From: Pseudomicrostroma phylloplanum
Taxonomy: Eukaryota; Basidiomycota; Exobasidiomycetes; Microstromatales
DNA: 64,000 nt
Direction of reading: 5' to 3'
NCBI GenBank assembly: GCA_039545275.1
Contig: BCHS01000008.1
Span: 248,001 to 312,000, forward strand
The notes under the pieces were generated by a model, which worked only from the letters and a program-made list of their open reading frames with translations, searched no databases and had not been told where the DNA came from. Shown piece after piece: positions 10,134 to 22,147 of this stretch. The translations under genes were made by a program, and so were the position numbers. Position 1 is the first letter of the stretch. The number at the start of each line of letters is the position of its first letter.

Positions 10134-11846
10134 ATGTCTCAAGTTGCAAACACAAACAAGCCCGATGTGGCATTGGACGATGTCGCCTCGGTGGGCGGGC
10201 ATCAACATGCCCACACCTCGCGATTCACCCCGTTGTCCATTCTCGGTATCGCCTTTGCCATCCTCAACTCCTGGGTTGCAGGTGCCGCCAGTTTGTCCGT
10301 CGTCCTCGTCTCGGGAGGTCCCGTGGCGATGCTGTGGGGCTTCCTCATCTCCTTTGTCGGTGTGATGTGCATCGCCGCCTCCATGGCAGAGATCTGCGCA
10401 GTACTGCCCTGCGTTGGTGGACCTTACCATTGGACTTTTGCCCTTGCGCCGCCCAAGAATCGCATCGGAGTGGCCTACGTCACCGGCTGGCTAAACACTG
10501 CCGGTTGGATCTGTCTGGTAGCTACTGCTAGCTCCCTCGGTGCAACCTTTATCATCAACATCATTGCACTCTTCCACGAAGAGTTCGAGCCTCAGCCGTG
10601 GCACACCTTTGTGCTGTACGTGGCCTTTTCCATCGGAGGCTGGGTCGTCAACGTCTTTGGTGCAAAACGTGAGTACGCAGTTCCGAGGATGTTCTGAAGC
10701 ATAAGAACATTGGTAACTGACAGTGACCTCCTTGTTCCAGTCCTTGATATCATCGGCAAGGCAGTCTTCATCTGGTCGCTCAGTGGAGCCGTGCTTGTCT
10801 GCATCGTCTGTCTAGCTTGCGCTACTCCTGACTTCCGTTCGGGCACGGACGTCTTTGGCACATTCGTAAACGAGACTGGCTGGAACAACTTTGTCGCCTT
10901 TATGCTGGGTCTGCTGCAGTCGACTTTCTCGCTGGTTGGAACCGATGCTGTGACTCATCTGGTCCTCGAGATGCCCCGAGCTCACGTCAATGCTCCTCGA
11001 GCTATGCTCCTGGCTCCTATCCTCGGTACCTTCTCCTCCTTCATCGTCTTGATGATTCTCCTCTTCTGCCTCAACGACTACGAAGCCGTCTACTCTGACC
11101 TCTCTGGACCTCTGCTTACCATCTTCTACCAGGCAACTGGAAGCAAGGGAGGATCGACGGCTCTGCTGATGTTCCCAGTGATCTGCATGGTTGGAGCAGC
11201 CATTGCTATCCTGACCGCCTCGTCGAGGACGACGCAAGCTCTTGCAGCGGACCGAGGTATTCCCTTTTCCAGGTTCTTTGCCTCGGAGACCAAGGGCGTC
11301 AATGTCCCAGTCCCTGCCATCACCCTCAACACATTCTGGGTCATCGTCTTCGGATGCGTCTACCTCGGCTCTTCTGCCGCCCTCAACGCTATTCTCTCAG
11401 CCAGTGTCGTCTTGATCCAGTTGAGCTACTCGGTGCCCATCATCCTGCTGCTGGTCAGGGGTCGCAAGCTCCTCGACGAGGTCTCCTTCCACGTCGGCCC
11501 TCGTCACTTCAACCTGGGCAAGTTCGGATACGTCGTCAATGCTTGGGGCGTCTTCTTTGCCATCTTCACCACCATCTTCTTCGTCTTCCCCTCTGAAGTT
11601 CCGGTGACCAGCACCAGCATGAATTACACCGTCGTAGTAGCCTTCGGTGTTGTCCCGCTCCTCGCAGGACTCAGCTGGGCCTTCCACGGACGCAAGTTCT
11701 ACAACGGCCCAAGGAATCTCGACTTGGCCCTCGAGATTGCCAGGCGAGGCTTGACAGATCAGGACCGAGAGAGGGGTCTGAGTGGCAGGTCCGGCGGAAT
11801 CGTGGACGGTCTCGCGAGCGACAAGAAGGAAGAGGAGTCTGTGTAG
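10134..11846 (+). CDS. Amino-acid/choline-type permease (APC superfamily)
   Basis: Two exons (10134-10668, 10741-11846) encode 546 residues. The intron uses GTGAGT and TTCCAG and joins in phase 1. After a hydrophilic N-terminus, about twelve hydrophobic segments follow, starting at LSILGIAFAILNSWVAGAAS. The signature GGPYHWTFALAPPKNR and the loop of the next helices are typical of fungal permeases of the GABA (UGA4), choline (HNM1) and related polyamine/amino-acid groups. The protein is expected in the plasma or vacuolar membrane as a proton-coupled importer. The substrate cannot be fixed from sequence. The C-terminal cytosolic tail is charged (RRGLTDQDRERG). The start at 10134 (MSQVANTN) is preferred over an ATG 12 bp upstream, though both are in frame. 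Confidence 0.88.
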
Positions 11847-12183
11847 TGGGCTTTTCGCGAATGGTCCTCCTGTCTTCACTTTCCCTCTTTGTAATTTGTA
11901 GAACATCGACATCCCTACCACTGCTTCGTCTTGGAACCACTAACTCGTTACTATCACATCGCTACATGTGCGTTGCCTGAACAAGACCGGTCTACTGTGA
12001 TTCGATTCCGATCCGACAAAGCATGCAGCAGTGCAAGGATCACCCAAATAAAAAAGTCTGGCCCCTTCCCGGTCATGCCTACTTCCTTCCATTCTCATAG
12101 CCAACTCCCCACCACTGCCGCCGTTCCTGAAGTTCTCCAGCTTGGAGCTCACCTCTGTCATCTCTCTGGGTGGTAAAGCTCCG
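11847..12183. other. Intergenic: permease 3' flank and MTQ2 promoter
   Basis: Two plus-strand genes flank this 337-bp gap. An AATAAA at 12047-12052 may be a poly(A) signal for the permease transcript. The start of MTQ2 leaves only about 130 bp after it for a promoter. Nothing else stands out. Confidence 0.45.
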
Positions 12184-13236
12184 ATGTTGCCGACGCCTTC
12201 GCTCTCGCATCTGAGCAAAGAGGACTTCGCGCGCGTCTACGAGCCGGCAGAGGATACCTTTATCCTCCTCGACGCGCTAGAAGCGGATGCGGAGCGTCTG
12301 CGCAGGGAGAAGCCGAGGCTTGTTGTTGAGATCGGGTAGGTCACAGAATACAGGAAGATGTTAAGGAACGAAGGGAGAGATTGCTAATGCAGATTTGCGC
12401 TTTGACGTATTGCGGGATACAGGTCCGGTTCGGGATGCGTTAGCGCCTTTGTAGCCGCCATCTTGGGCGACAGTGAAGCTGGTAAGTCCTCTCTCTTGCT
12501 CCTATCTAGCCCCACCCCCCGTCTTGAGCTTCTATTCTTACAAGCTACCGTCTGTCCCTTCTCAGCCTACCTCTGCACAGACATCAACCCTCACGCTGCT
12601 CTCTGCACCTCCAAGACGGGAGAAGCGAATGCAGCCCGCCTAGAGCCAGTCTTGACCAACTTGCTCTCCTGTCTCCTGCCACGGATTCAAGGTCGCCGGA
12701 GCATCGCGAATCCAGGTGATCCCTCAGAGGTAGTAGACGAAGGCGAGGCGGAGAGCGCGGACGAAGCAGGTCCAAGTGGGCTCGTGGACCTCCTCCTCTT
12801 CAACCCGCCGTACGTGCCTACCTCAGAGGAGGAAGAGGCACTGGCGCAGCAGGAGTGCTCCCTGAGTGGATCCTGGGCCGGCGGCAGTCTGGGTACAAGG
12901 CTGCTGTATAGTCTTATTGACGATGCGGGGCGGAGCGTCACCTCACCGGAGGCTGCATCCGACCAGCAAGAGGAGGAGGAGGACGGGGGAATATGTTCAA
13001 GCGAGGGAGAAACAGATACAGCTTCTCCGAAGCGGAGGCGGAGGCGGAGACACGGAGGAATTGAGTCGATCCTTTCTCCTCAGGGACACTTCTACTGCGT
13101 CGCCATCCGGCAGAATGATCCGCAAAATATTGTGCGGCGGTTAGAGGCTCGCGGGCTGGCTGCACAAGTGGTGCTGGGCAGGAAGGCGGGGAGGGAGCAT
13201 CTGTTCATCATACGTGGGAGCAAGAGAAAAGTCTAG
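12184..13236 (+). CDS. MTQ2: eRF1 glutamine methyltransferase Mtq2 (HemK2 family)
   Basis: Three exons (12184-12335, 12423-12481, 12566-13236) encode 293 residues. The first residues MLPTP and the segment VYEPAEDTFILLDAL are characteristic of Mtq2/HEMK2. The SAM-binding loop is split by intron 1 and reads EIGSGSGCVSAF. The catalytic NPPY motif is at residues 150-153 (LLLFNPPYVP). The known role of the family, as a heterodimer with Trm112, is N5-methylation of the GGQ glutamine in release factor eRF1. Two lineage-specific inserts interrupt the fold: an acidic segment just before the NPPY strand and an acidic-then-basic segment (with RRRRRR) before the last strands. The C-terminus ends FIIRGSKRKV. 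It ends only 29 bp from the convergent PSF2 stop. Confidence 0.92.
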
Positions 13237-13265
13237 CATGCTTCATTGAGAGCAGCGTAATCTCG

Positions 13266-14399
13266 TCATGATACACCGCCCCATTGGGCCACGCCCATAC
13301 CATCGTCATCGTCATCATCATTTGCGCCGCCCGAGAGTGACGACCGATCCTCACCTCTCCGCCCTTGCCCCGCAATACTGTTGTAGCTAAAGTTCGAAGG
13401 TAGCGAGTCCTCCTCCAGGCCGTACCCTCCCCGTGGCGCACCCCCGCCTCCGCCTCTTGTCCGACGAGGCGTGCCTGTTGGATATGAAGAGGCTGAAAAG
13501 TCGCCGAGGAAGTCGTCGCCCCCTGTATCGGCCGCGGGGGGAGCGACGATGCGCATCCCTCGGAGGTGGGTGAAGGCGGTGCTGAAGAAGGGTCGCAGCT
13601 CGCATAGCTCCGAGTAGGAGATATTTGTCATCTATACGATGTCGCAAGAAACACGTGTTCAGTCAAGGTAGATCAGAGCAAGGCGTGGGCAGGACTTTGG
13701 AGACTCACTTCTAGATGGTATGGATTGATCATATCCAGTCCCTGGGCAATCTTGCTCTGCCGTGCCTCGCGCAGGTCCTTCAGCATCGCCCGCACCTCGT
13801 CCGCCTCAGGCACGTCATCGGGAGCTCTGTAGAATGGATTGAGATGTAGACATAGACTCAGCTATGTGACCCTGGCTCCCTCCCTGACCCAAAGGCTGCA
13901 GCAGGACTCACACTTCCAGGATGACCTTGGCTATTGATGCGTAGTGAAAGGGGACTTCTGCGAAGGCTAATGTAGTTGTCTCTGTCTGTAGGAGCTTCGA
14001 TAGGTTCTCTACACGGCATTCGAGATGAACGCGATGCGTGTCAGATGTCAGATGTCTGAATCATCTTGCTAAGGTCCCCGCATCTTCTTCGCCAGCATCG
14101 AGCCCCCTGCCTCATATGCATACCCCTTCCCCTGCCGGCCAAATCTAGCGCCAAAACTCACCAACAAGCATCCAATCCGGCACGACCAAGTAACACTTCC
14201 CCTTTCTCTTCAGATTAAGCGCCAGCCAAAGCGGGACAGTGGTCCTAGCAGGCGGGCGAAATGGCCCATAGACGCCAGAGAGGAAGCGGGCTCGGTCGAT
14301 GGAGGTGAGGGGTACGATGCTGATTGTTGTGGACGAAGTGGCTAGATACTCGATCTCTGATGGTAGGAGACCGACTTGCAGAGGTAGTGGGAGAGCCAT
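13266..14399 (-). CDS. PSF2: GINS complex subunit Psf2
   Basis: Four exons (14399-14162, 14008-13912, 13826-13709, 13631-13266) join in phase to give 272 residues. Exon 1 starts MALPLPLQVGLLPSEIEYLA and contains SGVYGPFRPPARTTVPLWLA, the hallmark of Psf2. Later exons give EVPFHYASIAKVILE and LREARQSKIAQGL followed by SYSELCELRPFF, the rest of the GINS A-domain. GINS is part of the CMG replicative helicase with Cdc45 and Mcm2-7. The last 80 or so residues are a Gly/Arg-rich and Asp-rich tail (six consecutive Asp), longer than in typical Psf2 and likely disordered. All four donors fit GTGAGT. The middle introns are 85-153 nt. Confidence 0.93.
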
Positions 14400-14805
14400 T
14401 GGGCAAAGAAAAGGTGGAGGAGAGAGACTACCACTCTGGGATCAGCTCGAGTCCTGCGGTCTTGTGTACGAGGTAGCACCAACTTTTGAGGTGTTGGAGC
14501 AGGAGGAACACCTTGGCTCCTTCCGCCCCGACGCGCGGACCACTTTCCTGAATTCAACGCCCACACGCGACGCTCCCCACTCTGGCCTCGCGCCTCCGCT
14601 CCGACAAATGGTGGCCGTTCGGCTGGGCGAGCGCAGATCACAACAAGAGAAGCAGTGTGCATCTAAACCTTTGTGACGTTGATGATGATGACGAAGCTAG
14701 AGGTATAAGGATGGTACATGTGCAGCTCATGTCTGCACGACAATCTTCGATACAGTGGTTACGCAAAATGCCTTCGCACGCTCTGAGATCTCTACTCCTC
14801 GCCCT
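14400..14805. other. Intergenic: PSF2 promoter and TBC gene 3' flank
   Basis: Both flanking genes are on the minus strand. These 406 bp must hold the PSF2 promoter and the end of the TBC transcript. I see no conserved coding sequence or clear motif. Confidence 0.45.
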
Positions 14806-17800
14806 TCAGAACTTGATCCCCCCAGCACGATCCCTGATGATAACGCTCTCGTTGCCTGCTTCGCCACCTTCTTCCTCCGCTTCGTCAAGGTAAGGAGCGT
14901 GTGCTTCTCTTGTGGAGAAGCGAGCAAAGGCATTCCCAATGGCATCCACACCTCCTGCCCTGCTATCCTCCCGGCTTTCCTCCGCATCATCTACGCTCCC
15001 ACCATACGGCGCCTCGTACGAATACTGCCCTAGCTTGTCTTGCTCATAGGAGTCCATCCCGCTGGCATACTCCAATCGTGCAGCTGGCCGCCCATCAGAC
15101 TCGAGGTCCGACTCGTTCTGGGGCAGATCTGCTGGCACCCTAGTCCTGCTGGCCGAATGCAGATGGCTATACTGCCTACCGCTGACACTGGACGTCGAAG
15201 CTGAGGTGTTGGCGCGTGTTGCAGAATGCGGCACTGTGTCCCCTGTTCCTGCTCGCGAACGACCGATCGTGGCGGAGGAAGGCGCCGCTTCTTCGCTCGT
15301 TTGATGATTGAAGTACGTAGGATTCTCCTGAGAAGGCTCCTCGTGCGCAGGCAGCTCCCTATGCGAAGCGGCTCCCGGGGAGAGGGGAGAGGGCGACCTG
15401 GCCCAATTGGGATCGCCACTGACTGCGGCGACTGGCGAGAGAACACCGCCGCCAGACTCACCGCCAGCGCTCTTCGGAACGCTGTAACGGGGCGAGTATG
15501 GCGTGCCATCGATTGGACTGGGTGGGGCGCCGCCCGTCTTGAAGGACCTCTTGGATCGCACCTTCGCCCCACGGACAGCAGATCTGCCATTGGACGACAG
15601 GGCAGAGGATGACGATGAAGCCGGTCGGGCACCTTGTGATAGCCGAGGTGCAGCAGCGACGGGCGTGTTAGGCTCCAAGCTGCCAGAAGTCACCGGAGGC
15701 GGCTCATCTGGCTCTATCTCGGCTTGAGGAGGCGGTGGAGGAGGCAGGGCCTTCTCCACTGTGCTTTCGGCAGGATTTGCTGTTGCGCCTGCGATATTGC
15801 TGCTTGAGCTGCGTTCGAGCACAATGGGCTCATCGGTGAGCTCGTATCGTGTCGGAAAGGCGGCTTGCTCCGTGCTGTCCACGCCGGGACTCAGCGGTTG
15901 GGACCGCCTGAGAGACGAGGACCTCGACCCACTGGACATCCTGCGGTCTTCTCTTGCGGTCTCCTCGAGTGAAGGAGACCACGGCCCATTGTCCGCCAGT
16001 GTCAACCTCTCGAATGTTGTACTCCTCGGCAGCCCCTCTCCCAGTCCATCCTGCGATCCCAGCAGCCTTCGGCTCCTCCTCTTACTGCCATTGACGCCAC
16101 TGCTCACGCTTCCTATCGTCATGATGGAGCTAGAACTACTCTTGCCACGGACGTGATTGCCTCCAGGTGCGCCTCGTCGTCGGACTTGCCTCCCCTCGGT
16201 AGGTACAAGAGGAATGTCCGAGCTCGAGGCGATGGTCCTCATGTCAGGCCGCGGCGTCGTGTTGTCCAGCGCCGATGTTTGTTCCGGAACAGGAGGCGTG
16301 CTTGGCCGAGTTGAGGTGGCGCCGCTTCCTACCTGAGCTGTGCGACCCAACATTGCTGCACTGCCAAAGGCCCGAGCAGGGGCGGTACCTTGACCAGCTT
16401 TGCCGACAAGTCCGCCCAGACCGCCAGAGGAGGCAAATCCGTGCGACGCCGCATTGTCCCCGTTCCTGCTGTTCTCGGATGGACGTTTGCTTGCATTCGC
16501 GAGACTGGGTAGAGCAGGCAAAGCGCCTGCCGTCTGTAGTGCTTCCTGCAGCGATGAGGATGCCGTCAATCCTTGACCTCCAACGGCTGGAGGAGAAGGC
16601 GAAGACTCGGGCCTCTCTCCTTCGCTGTGGCTGACTGACGATCTAGAGCGCGTTGACGAAGTTCCGGCCATGGACCCTGCGTATGATCCTGCTTGTGAGG
16701 TCGATCGCCCCAAACCATCTCTGTTGCTCCGTCTACCCAGATGCGGCGAGGAGGTTCCGCCTGCTAAAGGACCCTTCCTGACGATCTTCGACACAGGTGG
16801 AGTGTGGGGATGGCCATCATCTGCATTGCTCTCTTGGGCGGCTCTTGCAGCACCGGCGAGCAACAGAGGCTTCGGCCCGGCACTCCTTGACTGTCCATTG
16901 CTGTGAGAGCTCAAGCTATGAGAGCGGTCTTCCCTCGCATATATTGTCGACGATCCACCTGGTGAAGGGAAGCTCCACTCTTCCTTTAGCCTGCCGCTCC
17001 CGGGCGGTGCTGAGCGTAGCGCATGCGACGGTGTGCTGGGCTGAGCGCCATTCACATGACTTGGTGATGTGTTCAGCGCCCTGCCCACAGGAGCTGAGCC
17101 GGGCGAGAGGAGGATACTGCCGGGTCGGACATAAGCGTAGTCGGTCCTCCCCTCGGGCGAGTTCATCACATCTGGTAGCGGGAACTGTGGCATGCTCTCG
17201 TGGTTCCATTGCAGCGCTGGATGAGAGCTAGCCGGGACTGGCGCCGCGCCTGCAGTATCGCCATTCGAGGAGTTGCTTGAGAAGGTGCGTCGGAAGTTGG
17301 CTCCTACTGACCCAAAACGCGTTGAGAATGTTGTGGGCAGAGGGCTGTTGCTAACGGGCGGACTCTGGGGCGATGGCCTCCTCGCCGGAGGTTCGCCTAC
17401 GTTGAGAGCCTCACTGACAGTGCGACGGCCGAGAGGTGATGGGACAGCCCCTCCCGTGGCGCTGCTGCTGCCAGCCCATCTTTCCATTGCTCTCGCTGTC
17501 AGGTTTGTCCCACGTTTGCTGAGCTCGGCAGCTGCGTCTGAAGTTTGCAAAGCGCTGGCGTACTTAGAGAAGAGGGCAGTCGGCGAAGCTTTGGATGCAG
17601 AAGCAGGATCAATGACGTTTGGAGCTTTTGCCGGTGTGCCAGTCGTGCTGTCGGGTGTCGAAACGCTCTTGAGCCAGGAGGTGCTGCTAAACGACCGAGC
17701 CGGGGTGCTATTACCTGCAGTTGTTGACGTCCAGCCTCGGAACGCATTGAGAGCTCGATCTTTGACAGTTGAACCCAGTCCCATCCCGTCACGTTCATCT

Positions 17801-19554
17801 AGTGGCGGTTCATCCTCTCCACAGAGGGTCGCAGCAATGCGGCGATGCTTCAATACCGCTGCCATCTCCAGAACAGGAGTGATATCATCATCCGGCAGAT
17901 TTTGAAGGTACGTCAGACATTCTTCAAAGACGTCTGCTCCCGCCTCTTCAGGGTCGTCCGACCGAGAGAGAATGTTCAAAAGGGCTCTACGGTGTGACAT
18001 CAGGAGGGAAGTGAGGATGTCGACCAAGAATTCAACCTTGCCTCCCAGAGGGGGTCCACGTTGAGAAGACCCGGAAGATGACGCCTCGCTTTGGGCAGCA
18101 GAAGCCTCCGATTCGCAGAGCAAAGCGTCCCACACTCTCATGAGAGAGGGGAGCGGCAGCGAGGTAGACAGGAGGGTCGCTAGCCAGCGGAAAGCATAGT
18201 AGGGCTTCGATGGGCTGAGGCCGTGGCTGTTGAGGGCAGCCCAGAGCTCGTCGTCTGCCCACTTTAGTCTACCTCCGAGGCGACGCAGCGTCCGAGCCAT
18301 ACCTCCAACCTCACCCGTCCTCCGCTGCCCTGGGCCTTCACCTCCGTCCGCTGATGTTGTTCTGGCGTTAGAGATTTGAAGACCGGCCTGCGAATGATCG
18401 ATGCCTTCAAAGTCCCATAGTTCTCTCAGCTCTCCTAGTAGCAAAGAGAAGCACCAGAAGGAGTCCGCTTCGAAGTGGGGATTTGTAGTAGGCTCTGCCT
18501 GGTAGCTGGATGACGCCTTGGCAACAGGCTCATTAGTCGCCGAGACCCCGTTTGCTTGTGACTCGTCTGAGGGTTCACCCTCCTCGCCGATGCTCTCGCT
18601 TTGCGGCAGACCGGTAGCCGATCCTAATGTCCAGAGGACTACGCTTGCTACTTCTACCATGCCTTGAACATATCCAATGCTGGGGTTGAGGAGGGAATAC
18701 AGAAAGAGAATGCGGACGATGGCATTTGTACGGCGATCGCATTTGGAGTCTGCAGGCGAGCTGGGGACGCCGGGAGAGAGGCCCTCGTCTGCGCTATGGA
18801 AGCCATCTTCGTCCTCGGCCTCATCTTCGCCCCTGTCTGAATTCTGCCTCTTCGTCGTAGGCCGCTTGTGGGCTGGTGGGGGTACGAGATGCGATGCTGT
18901 GCGTTGCGGCTCTTCCGTGGGATACCTGTACTGTCGTATGTCTTCCAGACGATCGAAGAGACCATATCTCCTCTTTGATCTCTGGCGTGCTATGTTCCCA
19001 TTGCTCTTGGAGCCTGTACGCGAAGTCTCGCCTCCCTCTTCCGCCCATCCAGAGGGCAAAGGAGCAAGCGGGCAGCTAGCCGAAGGAGGTATGCCCGCCT
19101 GAAAGAAGCTAAAGGCATTGAATCTGGACCTGATCAGATCGGCCTGAATCTGAATCAACAGAGGATCGTAAATGCTCTCCTCTGACACGTCTCCGTCCGG
19201 CGTTATGTCCTCGAGCAGTGCATAATATTCATCTCTGCCCTTTGCGTTCTCCCTCTGCCAGTCCCTCTTCTCAGATCCAATGCGGTGTAATAGCACAGAC
19301 CAAGCTTGAGGCCTGATCCAGCTCGGCGCATCGGGCAATCCGGATCGCTGAAGGATGAGGTGCCGTAGTGAATAGACGTTACAGGTTGTCTGCGTAGGCA
19401 GCAGATGGGTCGGCGAGAGGAGCTGAATGAGGGGCGTGGAGGAAGAAGCGATCTGGGACGCTTTCGTATTGCTGTAGAAGAGAATGACATCGGCTGAGCT
19501 CCCCAAGCTCCACAATCAATGGTACTCCAGCTGTACTCACTTCCTCGAGGCCAT
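14806..19554 (-). CDS. TBC-domain Rab GTPase-activating protein (TBC1D13-like), very long
   Basis: The proposed structure is a 14-nt first exon (19554-19541, encoding MASR and two bases of the next codon), a 69-nt GTGAGT...CAG intron, and one large exon 19471-14806, total 1559 residues. The TBC domain covers roughly residues 35-510. It has the catalytic arginine finger motif IxxDxxR at 113-119 and the glutamine finger YVQGM at 272-276. A YYAFRWLATLLS...RVWDALL block matches TBC1D13 and related Rab-GAPs. Two Ser/acidic inserts interrupt the domain. The remaining ~1000 residues are Ser/Pro/Gly-rich and probably disordered, with no domain I recognise. The expected role is switching off a Rab GTPase in membrane traffic; which Rab is unknown. 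Without the short first exon the start would be the ATG at 19515. Confidence 0.88.
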
Positions 19555-20263
19555 CTCATCCAGTCCTCGGCCTCGCGCCTGTCCACTTTGTTCGTGTGGT
19601 ATCTGTGTCCTTGCTCTCAGCAACGTGATAGGCTGAGGCGTAGCGCCTTTCCGACTTGACCAGAATGCGCCTCGAAATCGCGGAGACTTGCTACCTTACA
19701 AGCAGCTGTAAGACGAGCAGCTCCAGAATGCGAGTGCAGCCTTTAAGATGACCAGCAGAGAACGGTACAATGCGATGAGAGCGATGAAGAGGAGGTGATG
19801 ATGGCGTCGCTTGGTGTAGGAGGAAGGACACAGGCGTGCGCCCACTTCAAGCTCAGATGCACAGGCAGGCGGGAGAACAACAGGACCCCCGCGTCTCCGG
19901 AAACACGATGCGCCTGTCAAAATCAGAAAATAGACGGCGCGGGAAGCAGAGGGAGACGCTAGAATGGGTCAATCATGCGTTTCATTGATGGGCGAAAGAG
20001 GAGGACCCAAGACCGCTATCCGGAAAGAAGAAGAATCTGTACACGTTGGGAGAGATGTGAGGGAGGTCCGGAAAGAAAGATAGAAAGAAAGGAACGAGGC
20101 GACTGTATTCCAGCAGGCACGGGGTCTGGCAAGCAAGCGCGACGGCAAGGAGAACACGCCGTCTATCGCTCTTCTTGGTTCCAGCTGCAGTAAAGAAGGG
20201 AGAGGGAAGACAGAAGTACGATCAGCATCACGGCGCTTATCAGGCTGCTACCTTTCTTTCTTC
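19555..20263. other. Intergenic: TBC gene promoter and CDC50 3' flank
   Basis: Both neighbours are minus-strand. I find no supported gene in these 709 bp. A purine-rich tract of GAAA-type repeats lies near 20073-20095 and sits downstream of CDC50. Open frames here lack conserved motifs. Confidence 0.45.
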
Positions 20264-21642
20264 TCACCTCAGCAAGGCCATGTCGCCGAGCTTCCTGGGC
20301 CTGATCAAGTGGTGGGCAGTAAACACCAAGGCAAAGACCAAGAGGATACCTGCGACGACGATGTAAGCCAGTCCAAGGAATGGGTTCCTGCCTCCCACCC
20401 ATGATACAGTGGACAAGACGATACTCTTTGTCCCACCGAACATGCTGACAGGGTAGTTGTCGTCGATGTCGATGCGGTAGAAACCAGAAACCATGGTGTC
20501 GTTGTCATTCCTCTTGTACAGCTTCCTGAAAGTTGGAAGACCCGAGACCCTCATCCATACCATGAAGTGCTCATTGGTAGAAGGATCAAAGACGTTGCCA
20601 GCATCGTAGCGTCCAGAGGGCACTCCGAAGGGTCCTGTTGCGCCCTGCCAGAAGGGGGGAGGGACGAGGAGATTGGCTGCCATCGTAGTCGGCTTGTACT
20701 TCAACTTCTCGCCCGGCCATACGATGCCGGTCTCCGACATGACGTATGTCACATTGGTCTCTGCTGAGGAAGCACTGTTGAGCAGAATTGGGTCCGAGAA
20801 TGTGTCTGGCAAGCGAGGGGGGATTACGGGCTTCGGTCAGTATCAGAGTGATCGGAGTCATGCCATGTCCCCCACATCTCACGCACCATTGAAGACGGAA
20901 TTGGCGATGAGGCCGCAAGGATAGATTGCGAGGCCATTCTGTTCACCAAGAGGCTTGCACTCTCCACTGTTGAGGTCGGAAGCCGAGCGGTTCTCACCGA
21001 GCAGTTGCTGTGAGTCAAGACTCTTGATGTACCTCCGGTGATTCTGGTAGAAGTTTGTCAGCTTGTAGTAAAGGAAGACACTCGCCTCCAGGTCCTGAGG
21101 AATGGCAAAGAAGACATGGCAGGTCGCACCGTTAGGAGCGCTTGCATTGGTGACGTACTGCCACTGAGGCGCTTGGAAGTTGGACGTGGTGGCTCCGTGT
21201 AATTGATAGGAGACCTTGTCCGAAGGTATAGCTTGCACAGCAGCATCGCGAGTCAGGCTTGAACAGCCGGTGTAGTCAATCGTCAGTTCACTGACAGTCT
21301 GCGAATAGTAATAGAGAATTGCTCCGATGGGCGCGAAGACGAGACCGAGCAGAAAGAGGGTGGGTAGGACGGTTCGCGGTGTGAGGATGGGCTGCCACGC
21401 CTTCAGTCGCTGTTGCTTGAACGCAGTATCTGTCAATCGATAACGGGGCGAATGGGATGATAAGTCGCAGTCCAATGCGTCAGTATGGTCATCTCTACTT
21501 GCTGCATCCAGCAGTCTGCCGACTCACTAGAGGGCTTCTTTGCAAAGGGCGACTTCTTTTCCTTGATGCTTCCTGCGTCGCTGCCACTCGCGCCGGCTAC
21601 TGGCCCAGCGTCCGTTGCCTTTTTCCTCTTGAGCATTGGCAT
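20264..21642 (-). CDS. CDC50: Cdc50/Lem3-family P4-ATPase (lipid flippase) subunit
   Basis: Three exons (21642-21528, 21429-20887, 20805-20264) encode 399 residues. After a basic N-terminus, exon 2 opens with the family signature NTAFKQQRLKAWQPILTPR. Then comes transmembrane helix 1 (about residues 60-83), a long extracytoplasmic domain and a second transmembrane helix near the C-terminus (PFLGLAYIVVAGILLVFALV). CGLIANSVFN and FGVPSGRYDAGNVFDP are typical of the ectodomain, and N-glycosylation sequons are visible (NRS, NVT, NDT). Cdc50 proteins form heterodimers with P4-ATPases and are needed for their ER exit and phospholipid flipping. The second intron uses the rarer GTGCGT donor. It is divergent from CLP1 across 505 bp. 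Confidence 0.94.
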
Positions 21643-22147
21643 GACGAGGGGTATGAGGAGCCTTCGGGTCTATCGAGAGAGGTACTTCGGGCGAAATTGC
21701 GAGACTGATGCTAGCGTTCAGAGATCGAGATGTACCGCTGTGGCACCGTGATGAAATTTACAGACGCGCCTCCTGTAAGGACAAGAGGGGGCCCGGTGGC
21801 GTAGGCGGCTGGTCTTTGGCAAGCGATAGTAGATGCTTGTGGGCCGGCTGATGAGAACGTATGAAGCAGTAAGAGAGGAGTCGATTGGTGGTCTTGCCAA
21901 AGAGAGGCGTTGGCGAGGGGAGTGGACAGGATGCAACAATGTCCTGGGCGCATGCCGGGACGGATGCTCCGTCTCGTCTCCCAGGCGGACTGTTGGTCTC
22001 CGCCCGCCCCTGCGCAGCTGCAAGCCTGCAACGCCAGGCACTGCGACTAGGCAGCTCCATCGGATCTAGACCATTCAGACTGTCTGTCCTCCTTCCGAAA
22101 GGAAGATCCTCCAAGCCTAGCAAGCGACTGGCCGGCTGACTGGCTGA
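21643..22147. promoter_or_regulatory. Divergent promoter region, CDC50 / CLP1
   Basis: These 505 bp separate divergent start codons. I see no conserved frame or striking motif beyond general C/T-rich sequence. Confidence 0.45.
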
